Assembly (NCBI GenBank): GCA_965214485.1
Contig: CBDCBW010000009.1
Span: 620,001-684,000, forward strand
Origin: JANQRZ01 sp965214485
Lineage (GTDB): Bacteria; Bacteroidota; Rhodothermia; Rhodothermales; JANQRZ01
Direction of reading: 5' to 3'
Length of the DNA stretch: 64,000 bases
A model generated the notes under the pieces. The model did not search any database. It worked only from the letters and a program-made list of their open reading frames with translations, and was not told where the DNA came from. Below are positions 46,398 to 53,850 of this stretch, piece after piece. Made by a program: the position numbers and the translations under genes. Position 1 is the stretch's first letter, and each line of letters starts with the position of its first letter.

Positions 46398-47747
46398 ATG
46401 CGTCCTCTCTTCGCCCTTCTCGCCCTCGTGTTTCTCGCCCTGCCTGCGCAGGCGCAAACCCCGTCGGCGAAGGCGGCGCTCGTCGCCCGCGCCGAGGCGC
46501 TCGTGGACGCCCTGCTCGCGGGCGACACCGAAACCCTCTCCGCCGACTTCAACGCGCGGATGCACGCCGCGATGCCGCCGGAGCAACTCGCTACGCTCGC
46601 CCCGACGCTGCGCGCGCAGCTCGGTGCGGCGCAAGAGCGGCTCGGGACCCGGGTCGAGACACAGCCGCTGACTACGACGGTCGTCGTGACGCAGCAGTTC
46701 GAGCAGGTGGCGGCGGACGTGCGGGTTATGTTCGACGCCGAGGGGCAGGTGGCGGGGCTCTTCGTCGCGCCGGCCCAAGCGCCGGAGGAGCCCTCCGAGG
46801 AAGCGGCTGCCGCGGCGTGGCCGCCCTACGCGGACTCGACGCGGTACCGCGCCGAGGAGGTGACGGTGGACGCCGGTGCCGGGCTGCCGCTCGGCGCGAC
46901 GCTGCTCGTGCCCGCGTCTGAGGCACCGGTGCCGGGCGTCGTGCTCGTCCACGGCTCCGGGCCGAGCGACCGCGACGGGACGCAGGGGCCGAACAAGCCG
47001 CTCCGCGACCTCGCCGTCGGCCTGGCGAGCGAGGGCGTCGCCGCGCTCCGCTTCGAGAAGCGGACGAAGGCGCACCCTGCCTCCTTCGCCGGTGGGGCCT
47101 ACACCGTCGCCGAGGAGAGCATCGACGACGCGCTCGCCGCGCTCGACGTGCTCCGGCAGCACCCCGGCGTCGACCCCGAGCGGCTCTTCGTCGCCGGACA
47201 CAGCCTCGGCGGGACGCTCGCGCCGCGCATCGCGCAGGCCGCCGCCGAGCGGGGGACGCCCGTCGCCGGGATCGTCGTGCTCGCCGGAGGGGCGCGCCCG
47301 CTCGACGTGATCCTCGAAGACCAGCTCGATTACCTCGACACCGTCGCGCCCGACGGCCGGGCGCAGCGCGCCGCGATCCGGGGCGACCTCGCCCGCGTCC
47401 GTGCCCTCACGCCCGGGGACGCGAGCAGCACCGAGCCGGTCTTCCACCTCCCGCCCGCCTACTGGCTCGACCTCCGGGCGCACCCGCCCGCGCCGCTTGC
47501 CGCCGCGCTCGGCGTGTCGGTGCTCGTCGTCCACGCCGGGCGGGACTACCAGGTCCCCGAGGCCGACTTCGCCGTGTGGCAGGAGGCGCTGGCCGACGCT
47601 CCCGATGCTACGCTCCGCCGCTACCCGGCGCTGGGCCACCTCCTCGCGGCGGGCGAGGGGCCGAGCACCCCGGCGGAGTACGAGCGGCAGGGGTTCGTCG
47701 ACGCATCGCTCGTCGAGGAAACGGCGGCGTGGGTTCGCAGCCGCTAA
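46398..47747 (+). CDS. Secreted alpha/beta hydrolase with DUF3887-like N-terminal domain
   Basis: A 449-residue exported hydrolase. The signal ends in LPAQAQ. Residues 25-120 form a small DUF3887-like domain (ADFNARMHAAMPPEQLATLAP, VVTQQFEQVAADVRVMFDAEGQVAGLFV). Residues about 150-449 are the hydrolase: VVLVHGSGPSDRDGT (oxyanion), FVAGHSLGGTLAPRIA (nucleophile Ser), VLVVHAGRDYQVPEADF (Asp) and YPALGHLL (His). Proteins of this layout act on esters or peptides outside the cytoplasm. The gene follows a 110-bp spacer after the [2Fe-2S] gene and ends at a strong terminator. Confidence 0.88.
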   Translation: MRPLFALLALVFLALPAQAQTPSAKAALVARAEALVDALLAGDTETLSADFNARMHAAMPPEQLATLAPTLRAQLGAAQERLGTRVETQPLTTTVVVTQQFEQVAADVRVMFDAEGQVAGLFVAPAQAPEEPSEEAAAAAWPPYADSTRYRAEEVTVDAGAGLPLGATLLVPASEAPVPGVVLVHGSGPSDRDGTQGPNKPLRDLAVGLASEGVAALRFEKRTKAHPASFAGGAYTVAEESIDDALAALDVLRQHPGVDPERLFVAGHSLGGTLAPRIAQAAAERGTPVAGIVVLAGGARPLDVILEDQLDYLDTVAPDGRAQRAAIRGDLARVRALTPGDASSTEPVFHLPPAYWLDLRAHPPAPLAAALGVSVLVVHAGRDYQVPEADFAVWQEALADAPDATLRRYPALGHLLAAGEGPSTPAEYERQGFVDASLVEETAAWVRSR

Positions 47748-47825
47748 CCCGGAACTCCGCGTGATCTTCGCGGGAGGCGGGGAGCCGACGGCACCCCGCC
47801 CGGTATACCCCGCACCCCACCCAAC

Positions 47826-47861
47826 GGGCGGCCCGGACGGTCTGGGCCGCCCGCCCTTTTT
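47826..47861 (+). terminator. Rho-independent terminator after the secreted hydrolase
   Basis: GGGCGGCCC pairs with GGGCCGCCC (9 bp), and a TTTTTT run follows at 47857-47862. It lies 80 bp past the hydrolase stop and before typA. Confidence 0.85.
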
Positions 47862-47907
47862 TATCACAGTGCCGCACGAGCTACCGTGCCGCACGAGGCC
47901 ATCGCAG

Positions 47908-49755
47908 ATGCAGCAGCAAAACCTCCGCAACATCGCCATCGTCGCCCACGTCGATCACGGCAAGACCACGCTCGTCGACGCCCTCCTGTGGCAGAGCGGG
48001 ACGTTCCGCGACAACGAGACCGTCAACGAGCGCGTCATGGACTCGCTAGACCTCGAGCGCGAGAAGGGCATCACGATCATGGCGAAGAACACCGCCATCC
48101 GCCACACCCTCGCCGGCGGGACTGACGTGAAGATCAACATCGTCGACACGCCGGGGCACGCCGACTTCGGCGGCGAGGTCGAGCGGACGCTTCGCATGGT
48201 CGACGGCATCATGCTCCTCGTCGACGCCGCCGAGGGGCCGCTGCCGCAGACGCGGTTCGTCCTCTCGAAGGCCCTCGCCCTCGGCCTCCCCGCGATCGTC
48301 GTCATCAACAAGATCGACCGGCAGGATGCCCGCCCCGAGGACGTGCTGAACGAGGTCTACGACCTCTTTATCGACCTCGACGCGGGCGACGAGCAGATCG
48401 ACTTCCCCGTCCTCTACGCCGTCGCCAAAGACGGGCAGTGCACGACCGATTTGGGGACGCCGCTCGGCACCCTCGACCCGCTCGTCGAGGCGATCATCGA
48501 GACGGTCCCCGCGCCCGTCGGCGACCCCGACGCCTCGCTCCAGGTCCTCGTCACCGACGTCAAGCCCGACGCCTACCTCGGCCCGATTGCCCGGGGCCGC
48601 GTCGTCCAGGGGACGCTCCGCCCTCGGCAGCACGTCGCCCTCTGCCACCGCGACGGCTCGACCGAGAGCCGGCAGGTGACCGCGCTCTTCGTCAACGAAG
48701 GGCTCGACCGCGTCGAGGCCAAAGAAGCCGGGCCGGGCGAGGTCGTCGAGGTCGCCGGGATGGGCGGGATCGGGCTCGGCGAGAGCCTCGCCGACGCCGA
48801 GGCCCCGCAGCCGCTCCGGCCGCTCCACGTCGACGAGCCGACGCTCTCGATGGAGTTCCGCGTCAACGACTCGCCCTTCGCCGGGCGCGACGGCAAGTAC
48901 GTCACCAGCCGTAACCTCCGCGACCGCCTGTTCAAAGAGGTCGAGACCAACCTCGCCATGCGGGTCGAGGAGACCGAAAGCCCGGACCGCTACCTCGTCT
49001 TCGGGCGCGGCGAGCTCCAGATGGCGATCCTCATCGAGCAGATGCGCCGCGAGGGCTTCGAGTTCGCCGTCGGGATGCCGCAGGTCATCACGAAGGAGAT
49101 CGGCGGCGGCACGCACGAGCCCTTCGAGACCGCGACGATCGACGTGCCCGAGGAGTTCATGGGCGTGGTCATCGAGAAGCTCGGGATGCGGAAAGGCCAG
49201 ATGACGAAGATGATCAACCACGGCACGGGCCGCGTCCGCCTCGAGTTCGAGATCCCGAGCCGCGGCCTGATCGGCTACCGGACCGAGTTCTTGACCGACA
49301 CCAAGGGCACCGGCCTCTTGACCCACCTCTTCCTCGCCTTCCGCCCGTGGGCCGGGCCGATCAGCCACCGCGCCACCGGCGCGCTCGTCGCCGACCGCTC
49401 GGGCCGGGCGACGCCCTACGCCATCGTCAGCTTGCAGGAGCGCGGCGAGCTGTTCGTCGCGCCGCAGGACGAGGTCTACGACGGGATGCTGATCGGCGAG
49501 AACAGCCGCGACCAGGACCTCGAGGCCAACGTCACCAAGGAGAAGAAGCTCACGAACCACCGCGCCGCGAGCGCCGACAACTTCGAGAAGCTGACGCCGC
49601 CGCGTCGGATGAGCCTGGAGGAGGCCATCGAGTTCATCCGCGAGGACGAGCTGATCGAGATCACGCCGTCGGCCTTCCGCCTGCGCAAGCGCTACCTCAA
49701 CCCGCACGACCGCAAGCGGGCCTCGATGCAGCAAAAGGCCGAAGCGGCAGCATAG
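47908..49755 (+). CDS. typA: Translational GTPase TypA/BipA
   Basis: A 615-residue ribosome-associated GTPase of the EF-G-like group, needed in cold or stress and for 50S maturation. The ATG at 47908 is used because the family start LRNIAIVAHVDHGKTTLVDALLWQSG follows. G motifs: AHVDHGKTT, the switch I MDSLDLEREKGITIMAKNTA, DTPGHADFGGEVER and NKIDR. The C-terminal TypA-specific segment has SRGLIGYRTEFLTDTKGTGL and the closing RLRKRYLNPHDRKR. Full length and intact. It is single on its strand, preceded by a terminator and followed by a hairpin. Confidence 0.97.
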   Translation: MQQQNLRNIAIVAHVDHGKTTLVDALLWQSGTFRDNETVNERVMDSLDLEREKGITIMAKNTAIRHTLAGGTDVKINIVDTPGHADFGGEVERTLRMVDGIMLLVDAAEGPLPQTRFVLSKALALGLPAIVVINKIDRQDARPEDVLNEVYDLFIDLDAGDEQIDFPVLYAVAKDGQCTTDLGTPLGTLDPLVEAIIETVPAPVGDPDASLQVLVTDVKPDAYLGPIARGRVVQGTLRPRQHVALCHRDGSTESRQVTALFVNEGLDRVEAKEAGPGEVVEVAGMGGIGLGESLADAEAPQPLRPLHVDEPTLSMEFRVNDSPFAGRDGKYVTSRNLRDRLFKEVETNLAMRVEETESPDRYLVFGRGELQMAILIEQMRREGFEFAVGMPQVITKEIGGGTHEPFETATIDVPEEFMGVVIEKLGMRKGQMTKMINHGTGRVRLEFEIPSRGLIGYRTEFLTDTKGTGLLTHLFLAFRPWAGPISHRATGALVADRSGRATPYAIVSLQERGELFVAPQDEVYDGMLIGENSRDQDLEANVTKEKKLTNHRAASADNFEKLTPPRRMSLEEAIEFIREDELIEITPSAFRLRKRYLNPHDRKRASMQQKAEAAA

Positions 49756-49783
49756 TCTGCCTGCCTAAAGTTGGATTCGTACA

Positions 49784-49817
49784 GAGGGGACGAGTAGCTT
49801 CGGCGGCTCGTCCCCTC
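49784..49817 (+). terminator. Hairpin between typA and the TerB-like gene
   Basis: GAGGGGACGAG pairs with CTCGTCCCCTC (11 bp) around a 12-base loop, 29 bp past the typA stop. No T-run follows. It may end typA or only slow RNA polymerase before the next gene. Confidence 0.5.
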
Positions 49818-49835
49818 GCTGTCTCTCCTGTGCCG

Positions 49836-50891
49836 ATGGCTCCGTTCGACCTGCTGGACTACGACGACCCCGACGTGCTCGACCGGCTTTTCGGGAACGA
49901 GCCGAAACGCAACGCCTACGTCGAGCTGCACAACCTGATCGCGGCGGCGGGGCACGCGCGCGAGTTCGGGCCGGAGCACCGGGACCGGATCGGGCGGGCG
50001 CACGAAGTCGACCTCACCGTGGCGTTCGCCGACGAGCGGCGCGACCTCTACGCCCGCTACCTCGCCCACTGCCTCGGAGACGGAGCACTCACGCCGGGGG
50101 AACGGGAGGCCCTCGCCCACCTCGCTCGGACGCTCGCGCTCGGCGTCGGCGACCTCGATCCAGTCCACGCCGAAGCCTGGGGGCAGACCGTCTCCGACGC
50201 CCTCACCGACGACTGCCTCGACGTGGGGGAGCGGCTCCTGCTCTACACGATGCAACACGCGCTCGGCCTCGACCCGGGCCGCGCGGAGGCGGTGTACGAG
50301 GAGGCGGCCCGGACGGCCCTGCTTCGGCGCGTCGCCCACGCCCTGTGTGACGGCGAACTCTCCGACGAGGAGGCCGCCGAAATCGACGCGCTCGCCGCCG
50401 GAATCGACGTGGAGATCCCGGACGATGTGCGGCCGATGATGGAGCGTGCTGCCTACCGCTGGCAGCTTCGCTGCGGGGAAACCCTCCCTCGGATCGACCT
50501 CCCCCTTCAGCTTTCGAAAAACGAGGTCGGGCATTTCGCGGGGATGGGAGCGTGGTTCGAGGTGGACTTCGGGCGGATGGGGGTGATGGGGCGCGAGCGC
50601 GCTGTCGCCGAGCTCGAGGCTGGTGACACGACGGAGGTCAAAATGTCGGGGGCCGCTCTCCGCTCGCTCGACGCCGGAACGATCTACGTCACGGACCGCC
50701 GACTCGTCCTGGCAGGGGTGCAGCGGAAGCCGACGACGCTGAAGTTCTATGGACTCCTCGGCGCCGAGCGCTTCCAGGATGGCGTGAGGATCGTTCGGAA
50801 GAAGGGGTATAGCCTCTTTCTCCGGTTGGAGGACTCACACGAGTTGCTCTTCCTCGTCCTGTCGCGCGTGCTAAAGAGGCGGGAGGCGTAG
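49836..50891 (+). CDS. TerB-like helical protein with C-terminal bacterial PH-like domain
   Basis: A 351-residue cytosolic protein. Residues 60-205 are helical with acidic turns in the TerB manner (LGDGALTPGEREALAHLARTL, LCDGELSDEEAAEIDALAAG), like the calcium- or metal-binding tellurite-resistance fold. Residues about 240-350 look like a short bacterial PH domain (AGTIYVTDRRLVLAG, LKFYGLLGAERFQDGVRIVRKKGYSLFLRLED), which usually binds lipids or proteins. No ter genes are close, so tellurite resistance is not implied. The upstream typA and downstream accC genes are unrelated. Confidence 0.65.
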   Translation: MAPFDLLDYDDPDVLDRLFGNEPKRNAYVELHNLIAAAGHAREFGPEHRDRIGRAHEVDLTVAFADERRDLYARYLAHCLGDGALTPGEREALAHLARTLALGVGDLDPVHAEAWGQTVSDALTDDCLDVGERLLLYTMQHALGLDPGRAEAVYEEAARTALLRRVAHALCDGELSDEEAAEIDALAAGIDVEIPDDVRPMMERAAYRWQLRCGETLPRIDLPLQLSKNEVGHFAGMGAWFEVDFGRMGVMGRERAVAELEAGDTTEVKMSGAALRSLDAGTIYVTDRRLVLAGVQRKPTTLKFYGLLGAERFQDGVRIVRKKGYSLFLRLEDSHELLFLVLSRVLKRREA

Positions 50892-50954
50892 GGCAGGGCG
50901 GCGTAGGGCAGGGCGGCGTAGTTTCCGACCCTCTCTCGTCAACGCCATGCCGCC

Positions 50955-52460
50955 ATGCCTGCTCGCTTCCTCAAAGTCCTCGTCGCCAACCGGGGCGAGA
51001 TCGCCGTCCGCGTGATGCGGACGTGCCGTGAGCGCGGCATCCAAACGGTCGCCGTGTATTCCGAGGCCGACGCTGCCGCGTTCCACGTACGCCGAGCGGA
51101 CGAAGCCTACCTCGTCGGCCCGGCTCCGTCGAGTCAGTCGTACCTCGTGGGCGAGCGGATTCTGGAGGTAGCGAAGCGCGCCGGGGCTGACGCCATCCAT
51201 CCCGGCTACGGGTTTCTCTCCGAGAACGCCGCCTTCGCCGAAGCCTGCGCCGAGGCGGGCGTCACGTTCATCGGCCCGCCGCCGGGCGCGATCCGCTCGA
51301 TGGGGGACAAGACAGCGGCGCGGGCCCTCGTGGAAAAGGCAAACGTTCCGATGGCTCCGGGCACGCTCGACGCCGTCGGCAGCATCGCCGAGGCCGTCGA
51401 GGCGGCGAACGAGATCGGCTATCCGGTGCTGATCAAGGCGGCGGCGGGCGGCGGCGGCAAGGGGATGCGGGTCGTCGAGGCGGCGGGCGAGATCGAGCGG
51501 GCGGTCGAGGCGGCGCAGGGCGAGGCGCGCAGTGCGTTCGGCGACGACCGGGTGTTCATCGAGAAGTACCTCGCCCGCCCGCGCCACATCGAGTTCCAGG
51601 TCCTCGCCGACGGGCACGGCCACGTGGTCCACCTCTTCGAGCGCGAGTGCTCGGTCCAGCGGCGGCACCAGAAGGTGATCGAGGAGGCACCGAGCGCGGT
51701 GCTCACGCCGGAGCTCCGGGCGGCCATGGGGGAGGCCGCCGTCGAGGCGGCCCGCGCCGTGGACTACGTCGGGGCCGGGACCGTCGAGTTCTTGGTCGAC
51801 GCGGAGCGCAACTTCTACTTCCTCGAGATGAACACCCGGCTCCAGGTCGAGCACCCCGTCACCGAGTGGGTCACCGGGCTCGACCTGGTCGCCGAGCAGA
51901 TCCGCATTGCCGAGGGCGAAGAGCTGGGCTATGGGCAGGACGACCTCACGATCAACGGGCACGCGGTCGAGGCGCGGGTCTACGCCGAGGACGTGGCGGC
52001 GGGCTTCCTCCCGGCCCCCGGCCCGCTGCTTCGCCACGCGCCGCCGTCCGGCTTCGGCGTCCGCGTCGATGCCGGCGTCGAGCAGGGCGACGTCATCCCG
52101 ATCCACTACGACCCGATGGTCTCGAAGCTCACCGCGTGGGGTCGCACGCGGGAGGAAGCCATCGACCGGCTCGACCGGGCGCTCGCCGAGTACGACGTGG
52201 CGGGCGTCGAGACGACGATCCCGTTCTGCCGGTTCGTGATGCGGCACCCCGCGTTCCGCTCGGGCGACTTCGACACCGGCTTCGTCGGCGAGCACTTCAC
52301 GCCGGAGGTGATGCACCCGGACGATGCCGAGCTCGCGCGCGCCGCCGCCGTCGTTGCGGTGCTGTTCGGACGGGAGCGGAGAGACGGGGTCGTAGAGCAG
52401 CCGACGAGCGGACGAGCCGAGGGGAGCCGGTGGGCGCGTCGGCGGTGGCCCACGGCGTAG
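50955..52460 (+). CDS. accC: Biotin carboxylase subunit of an acyl-CoA carboxylase
   Basis: A 501-residue ATP-grasp enzyme that carboxylates biotin on a carrier protein with bicarbonate and ATP. FLKVLVANRGEIAVRVMRTCRERG opens the chain, IKAAAGGGGKGMRVV is the ATP-binding loop, RHIEFQVLADGHGHVVHLFERECSVQRRHQKVIEEAPS and FLEMNTRLQVEHPVTEWVTGLDLV are the catalytic segments. No biotinyl domain is fused. The 45-residue tail (after EHFTPEV) ends in basic residues and resembles Bacteroidota acyl-CoA carboxylase subunits, so propionyl- or acetyl-CoA are both possible. No accB or carboxyltransferase lies nearby. It ends 1 bp from the stop of the convergent radical SAM gene. Confidence 0.9.
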   Translation: MPARFLKVLVANRGEIAVRVMRTCRERGIQTVAVYSEADAAAFHVRRADEAYLVGPAPSSQSYLVGERILEVAKRAGADAIHPGYGFLSENAAFAEACAEAGVTFIGPPPGAIRSMGDKTAARALVEKANVPMAPGTLDAVGSIAEAVEAANEIGYPVLIKAAAGGGGKGMRVVEAAGEIERAVEAAQGEARSAFGDDRVFIEKYLARPRHIEFQVLADGHGHVVHLFERECSVQRRHQKVIEEAPSAVLTPELRAAMGEAAVEAARAVDYVGAGTVEFLVDAERNFYFLEMNTRLQVEHPVTEWVTGLDLVAEQIRIAEGEELGYGQDDLTINGHAVEARVYAEDVAAGFLPAPGPLLRHAPPSGFGVRVDAGVEQGDVIPIHYDPMVSKLTAWGRTREEAIDRLDRALAEYDVAGVETTIPFCRFVMRHPAFRSGDFDTGFVGEHFTPEVMHPDDAELARAAAVVAVLFGRERRDGVVEQPTSGRAEGSRWARRRWPTA

Positions 52461-52461
52461 G

Positions 52462-53541
52462 CTACGGCAGCACCGGAAGCTCGATCAGGTCCGGCGGCGT
52501 CGCCGCGCCGTCGCCCGATACGACCGGCGCGGCGGGCTCGTCGAAGTCGGGCAGGTCGGCGGCGCGGGGTCCGAGGCGGGCGCTGAGGCGCTGGACGACG
52601 AACTTGGTCCACGTGTAGCGCGCCTTCGACGGGAGGCTCTCCCAGAAATAGCCGGTGCCGGGGCTGACGGCGAAGCTCGGCTCGAAGTAGCAGTTGATCG
52701 TGCAGCCTGCGCACGCCTCGTGGCGGCCCTCCATCTCGCGGTGCCACGCGACGCGCTCGCCGCGCCAGAGGTCGTAGAGCCGGCCCTCGATCGGCAGCTT
52801 CTCCAGCCCGGCGTGGTAGCACGGCAACACGAGCTCGTCGAACGGCGAGATGACGACCGAGGTCGAGACCGCTTTGCAGACGGGGGCCTCGGGGTCGTTG
52901 CCGCCGCGCCGCCGGAGCGAGAGGAAGGCCGGGTTGAGGTAGACGTAGGGCCTGCGCGCGAGCGCCGCCATGCGCTCCATCACCCCGGCGCTCAGCCCAT
53001 CGCCGAGCGCGTTGTACTCGAACAGCGGGTTCAGAATCAGGATCAGCCCGTTCGGTCGGCTGATGGTCTCGTAGACCCGTTCGAGGTGGCCCACGTTGTC
53101 GTTCGTGACGGTGAACAGCAGGTCCGGCCGCTCGCCGAGCGCGAGGGCGACCTCGACCGACTCCATCAGCTTGCCGAAGCAGTCGACGCCGCGCGAGGCG
53201 TTGTGCTCGCGCGGCACCGGCGAGTCGATCGAGAAGTGGAGCAGGTCCACGAGACCGCGCAGCGACTCGGCACGCTTGGGGTAAAGGAGGCCGTTCGAGG
53301 TGAGCGTCGTCAGAAAGCCCCGCTCCTTCGCCATCGAGAGAAGCTCGCCGATGCGGGGGTGGAGCAGGGGCTCGCCGCCGGTGAAGTCGACGATGCGGAC
53401 GCCGAGGCGGCGGAGGTCGTCGAGGTTGCGCGCCGCGTCGCCGAGGTCGATGAGCGGGGAGGGCTGTCGCCAGATGTCGCAGAAGCCGCACGCTGCGTTG
53501 CAGCGATAGGTGACGTAGTAGTTGCAGAGAATGGGCTTCAC
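52462..53541 (-). CDS. Radical SAM / SPASM-type enzyme
   Basis: A 359-residue protein with the radical SAM cluster motif C-x3-C-x2-C in YRCNAACGFCDIW (residues 14-22) and the second motif TGGEPLLHP that binds SAM. The C-terminal Cys-rich tail (CYHAGLEKL, then CAGCTINCYFEP) fits an auxiliary iron-sulfur cluster of the SPASM/twitch type. The substrate is not evident: no precursor peptide or hopanoid gene is next to it. The start is a GTG at 53541, and the gene converges on accC with a one-base gap. A MITE-like element lies 28 bp upstream. Confidence 0.85.
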   Translation of the reverse strand: MKPILCNYYVTYRCNAACGFCDIWRQPSPLIDLGDAARNLDDLRRLGVRIVDFTGGEPLLHPRIGELLSMAKERGFLTTLTSNGLLYPKRAESLRGLVDLLHFSIDSPVPREHNASRGVDCFGKLMESVEVALALGERPDLLFTVTNDNVGHLERVYETISRPNGLILILNPLFEYNALGDGLSAGVMERMAALARRPYVYLNPAFLSLRRRGGNDPEAPVCKAVSTSVVISPFDELVLPCYHAGLEKLPIEGRLYDLWRGERVAWHREMEGRHEACAGCTINCYFEPSFAVSPGTGYFWESLPSKARYTWTKFVVQRLSARLGPRAADLPDFDEPAAPVVSGDGAATPPDLIELPVLP

Positions 53542-53568
53542 GAGGCGGGGTAGGGGCGAGGCTCTGGG

Positions 53569-53737
53569 CTAGGCTGTGTCTGGATATTCAGTCTGTCGCC
53601 GAGCACGAGCAGACGTCTTTGCTTCACAAGGCGCGCGAAGCAGCCGCAGCACCGCTACGGCGATGCAGCACCGCGCTGTGAGCGAAGGCAGATGCCGTGT
53701 GCAGGCCGGAAGTGGATTTTCCAAACACAGCCTAGGT
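53569..53737. mobile_element. MITE-like element, copy 3 (169 bp, CTAG at both ends)
   Basis: Ends are CTAGGCTGTGTCTGG and, inward, CTAGGCTGTGTTTGG (14 of 15). The length and central block (GCGCGAAGCAGCCG, GCTACGGCGATGCAGC) match the element at 10227-10395, with good alignment over most of the length. CTAG may be the target duplication. It is the best-preserved copy, which suggests it is the youngest. It sits between the radical SAM and protease genes. Confidence 0.78.
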
Positions 53738-53798
53738 CAACGAAGGGCTAGGTCTATGAAATCGGCCTCTGCAGCGGAGACTGAAGGTACGGAACGCA

Positions 53799-53830
53799 GA
53801 AAGCCCCGGCACCGAAGCGCCGGGGCTTTC
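53799..53830 (-). terminator. Terminator after the subtilase gene
   Basis: GAAAGCCCCGGC pairs with GCCGGGGCTTTC (12 bp, perfect) with an 8-base loop, 21 bp past the protease stop on the minus strand. No long T-run follows (TTTC then GCG), but the stem is very stable. Confidence 0.75.
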
Positions 53831-53850
53831 TGCCGAGCGCTCAGCGAGCG

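Noticed and set aside
50888..50930. A 15-bp tandem repeat (GGCGTAGGGCAGGGC) between the TerB-like gene and accC
   Set aside because: Two and a half copies only, intergenic, no partner signal; most likely slippage.
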